Origin: Oscillospiraceae bacterium
Lineage (GTDB): Bacteria; Bacillota; Clostridia; Oscillospirales; Oscillospiraceae
Assembly (NCBI GenBank): GCA_009781515.1
Contig: WQXY01000004.1
Span: 28,618-92,617 of the forward strand
Length of the DNA: 64,000 nt
Direction of reading: 5' to 3'
Below the pieces are notes generated by a model that did not search any database, was not told where the DNA came from, and saw nothing but the letters and a program-made list of their open reading frames with translations. This document shows, piece by piece, positions 62,380 through 64,000 of this stretch. Made by a program: the position numbers and the translations under genes. The stretch's first letter is position 1; each line of letters begins with the position of its first letter.

Positions 62380-64000
62380 TTACATCTTCTTCATGAATTG
62401 GGAGGCGGATTTTTGCATGAGGCGTTTTATGCCTTGCTCCTTAAAGTCAATTTCAAGCAGAGCATCGCCGCCTGCTGCGGTCACACTCTTTATTGTTCCC
62501 TCGCCGAATGTATTGTGCTCTACCTTATCCCCCTGCGCAAACATAATCACGGGAGCAGCAGGGCTGAGCGTAATCTTCGGCTTTTTGTATTCGGGTGCGG
62601 CTCTACGCACGGGTGCAAAGTTTTTTTGATATCCCGGGTCGAAAACAAAGCCTTCGTCGAGCACGGAAACATCGTTTACTTCTATGTTTTCGTTTTTAAT
62701 TTCGCTTATAAACCGCGACGGATTTGCAGGCGATGTTTTGCCGAATATCATACGCCGACGAGCGCTGATAAAATGAAGCTTTCGGATTGCCCTTGTCATT
62801 GCGACATAACACAAGCGGCGTTCTTCTTCCATTTCTTCGGGATTTCCCAAGGTGCGAAGCCCGGGGAATATGCCCTCCTCTGCTCCGACGATAAAGACGG
62901 TGTCAAACTCCAAGCCTTTGGCACTGTGCATTGTCATCATTATCACACGGTCGGTGCTGCTGTCATCACGGTCAAGGTCGGTATAAAGGGCGGTTTCGCT
63001 CAAAAAGTCAAACAATGTCCCGTCTACTTCAGTTTCGGTAAATGCAACGATATTGTTTTTTAATTCCTTGACGTTTTCAATGCGGGAGAAATTTTCTTCG
63101 CTCTTTTTTTCCTCAAGCATTTTTATATAACCCGTGCGGCTGACGAGCTCATCATAGAGTTCAGCAAGCCCTGATGTTTCCGCAACCTCCTGCAAGCCGA
63201 GTATCATGTCGGCAAATTTTCTCAGCTTTGGTGCTGCACTTTTCACGTTTTCGTATTTATGTGCCACGCTTATTGCGTCAAATACGGAAATTCCAAGCTC
63301 GGCGGCAATCGCCACGAGCCGTTGAATGGTCGTATCACCCAAACCCCGTGCGGGGTTATTGATGATACGAAGCAGGCGTACATCGTCTTGAGGGTTATGT
63401 ATAACGCATAAATACGCAAGCATGTCTTTAATTTCCGCACGCTCATAAAAGCCTGTGCCGCCGAATATACGGTATGGTATACCGACACGCTTAAAGGCTG
63501 TTTCAAACTGGTTGGATTGGGCGTTCATGCGGTAGAGTATTACATGCTCCTGCCAGCTTCTACCCTCTTTATGGCTTGCGAGTATTTCATCTGCCACAAA
63601 TTCCGCTTCCTTACGCTCGTCGGACACGATGTGAAGTATCGGTTTGTCACCTTGAGCGTTTTGCGTCCAGAGCATCTTCCCTTTTCTGTATTTATTGTTT
63701 TTTATCACATCGTTCGCCGCGTTTAGTATCGCAGCTGTTGAGCGGTAGTTTTGCTCAAGCCTTATGACTTTTGCGTTTTTGTACTGATTTTCAAAGCTTA
63801 ATATATTTTCTATTGTTGCTCCGCGAAACTTATATATGCTTTGGTCATCGTCACCGACAACGCAAATATTGCCATAACCCCCTGCAAGCGCGGCTGTCAG
63901 CCTGTATTGCAGATTGTTTGTATCTTGGTATTCGTCAACCATAACATACTTAAAGCGCTGCTGATATCGCCGCAGTATGTCGGGGTGTTCGTGCAAAAGC
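62380..64000 (-). CDS. pcrA: UvrD/PcrA-type DNA helicase, 5' part missing
   Basis: This superfamily 1 DNA helicase acts in repair and replication; the N-terminal Walker A region lies beyond the right edge. Visible motifs in order are VDEYQDTNNLQY (II), GDDDQSIYKFRGA (III), RLEQNYRS (IV), TMHSAKGLEFDTVFI (V) and RRLCYVAMTRA (VI). The C-terminus carries the PcrA-specific tudor-like GDKVEHNTFGEGTIKSV and LLEIDFKEQGIKRLM. The MHEHP start in the ORF track is an internal TTG; the frame is open to the window end. A terminator with T run after the gene was not seen. Confidence 0.95.
   Translation of the reverse strand, partial: LLHEHPDILRRYQQRFKYVMVDEYQDTNNLQYRLTAALAGGYGNICVVGDDDQSIYKFRGATIENILSFENQYKNAKVIRLEQNYRSTAAILNAANDVIKNNKYRKGKMLWTQNAQGDKPILHIVSDERKEAEFVADEILASHKEGRSWQEHVILYRMNAQSNQFETAFKRVGIPYRIFGGTGFYERAEIKDMLAYLCVIHNPQDDVRLLRIINNPARGLGDTTIQRLVAIAAELGISVFDAISVAHKYENVKSAAPKLRKFADMILGLQEVAETSGLAELYDELVSRTGYIKMLEEKKSEENFSRIENVKELKNNIVAFTETEVDGTLFDFLSETALYTDLDRDDSSTDRVIMMTMHSAKGLEFDTVFIVGAEEGIFPGLRTLGNPEEMEEERRLCYVAMTRAIRKLHFISARRRMIFGKTSPANPSRFISEIKNENIEVNDVSVLDEGFVFDPGYQKNFAPVRRAAPEYKKPKITLSPAAPVIMFAQGDKVEHNTFGEGTIKSVTAAGGDALLEIDFKEQGIKRLMQKSASQFMKKM

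Overview
The window reads as chromosomal DNA of a low-to-mid GC Gram-positive bacterium of the Bacillota, most likely a member of the Clostridia. Evidence: MutS2 with a C-terminal Smr domain, Mini-RNase III, RqcH, a PASTA-bearing division PBP, RbgA, TmcAL, DegV and DUF1836 proteins, a MurE with the DNPR signature of meso-diaminopimelate peptidoglycan, strong Shine-Dalgarno sites and near-consensus sigma-A promoters. No rRNA or tRNA gene, complete insertion sequence or CRISPR array was recognised.

Region 1 (1-13.2 kb) carries six glycolytic genes from triose phosphate to pyruvate. pgk-tpiA-gpmI-eno run on the minus strand and gap-pyk on the plus strand, separated by hemW and a VanW/VanY cell-wall pair. 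The eno frame is broken by an apparent one-base loss in a homopolymer. The end of a class A PBP gene lies at the left edge.

Region 2 (13.2-20.1 kb) holds a comEA-like gene with an OmpR-type regulator and histidine kinase, a DUF6273 lipoprotein, a RAYT transposase carrying a perfect 27-bp inverted repeat inside its own frame, a D,D-carboxypeptidase homolog without a recognisable KTG motif, and tmcAL. Region 3 (20.1-25.4 kb) is ackA-mutS2 followed by a leader-preceded rplU-rpmA-degV operon. L27 starts directly at its mature N-terminus and no prp gene separates rplU from rpmA.

Region 4 (25.4-30.7 kb, minus) has ptsH with its own promoter and a compact series mrnC-rqcH-phoH-ybeY-era-recO concerned with RNA, ribosomes and repair. 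Region 5 (30.8-42.1 kb, minus) is a division and cell-wall cluster: mraZ-rsmH-ftsL-PBP(PASTA)-murE-mraY-ftsW-murG-ftsQ-ftsZ. It lacks murF, murD, murC and murB. A consensus promoter precedes mraZ, three 10-bp repeats resembling MraZ boxes lie just after it, and ftsZ has a second promoter.

Region 6 (42.2-53.7 kb) begins with a MerR-type regulator behind a 19-bp inverted repeat. Then comes a tightly packed ten-gene minus-strand operon: rhomboid-like pseudoprotease, two tandem beta-propeller surface proteins, lepB, rbgA, rnhB, yraN, thrC, a metallophosphoesterase and a serine beta-lactamase-like hydrolase. Region 7 (53.7-58.6 kb) contains rplS, rpsU, a DUF1836 regulator, an M23 peptidase and rplJ-rplL with an L10-type leader and attenuator. 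L10 has a long acidic tail.

Region 8 (58.6-64 kb) looks accessory: two lipoprotein genes and an AT-rich KilA-N gene lie between two direct copies of a 17-bp motif, next to REP-like palindromes. The window ends inside a PcrA/UvrD helicase gene. The best candidates for something undescribed are the self-targeting RAYT gene, the beta-propeller/rhomboid/signal-peptidase operon, the KilA-N block, and the long inverted repeat between mraZ and the MerR gene.
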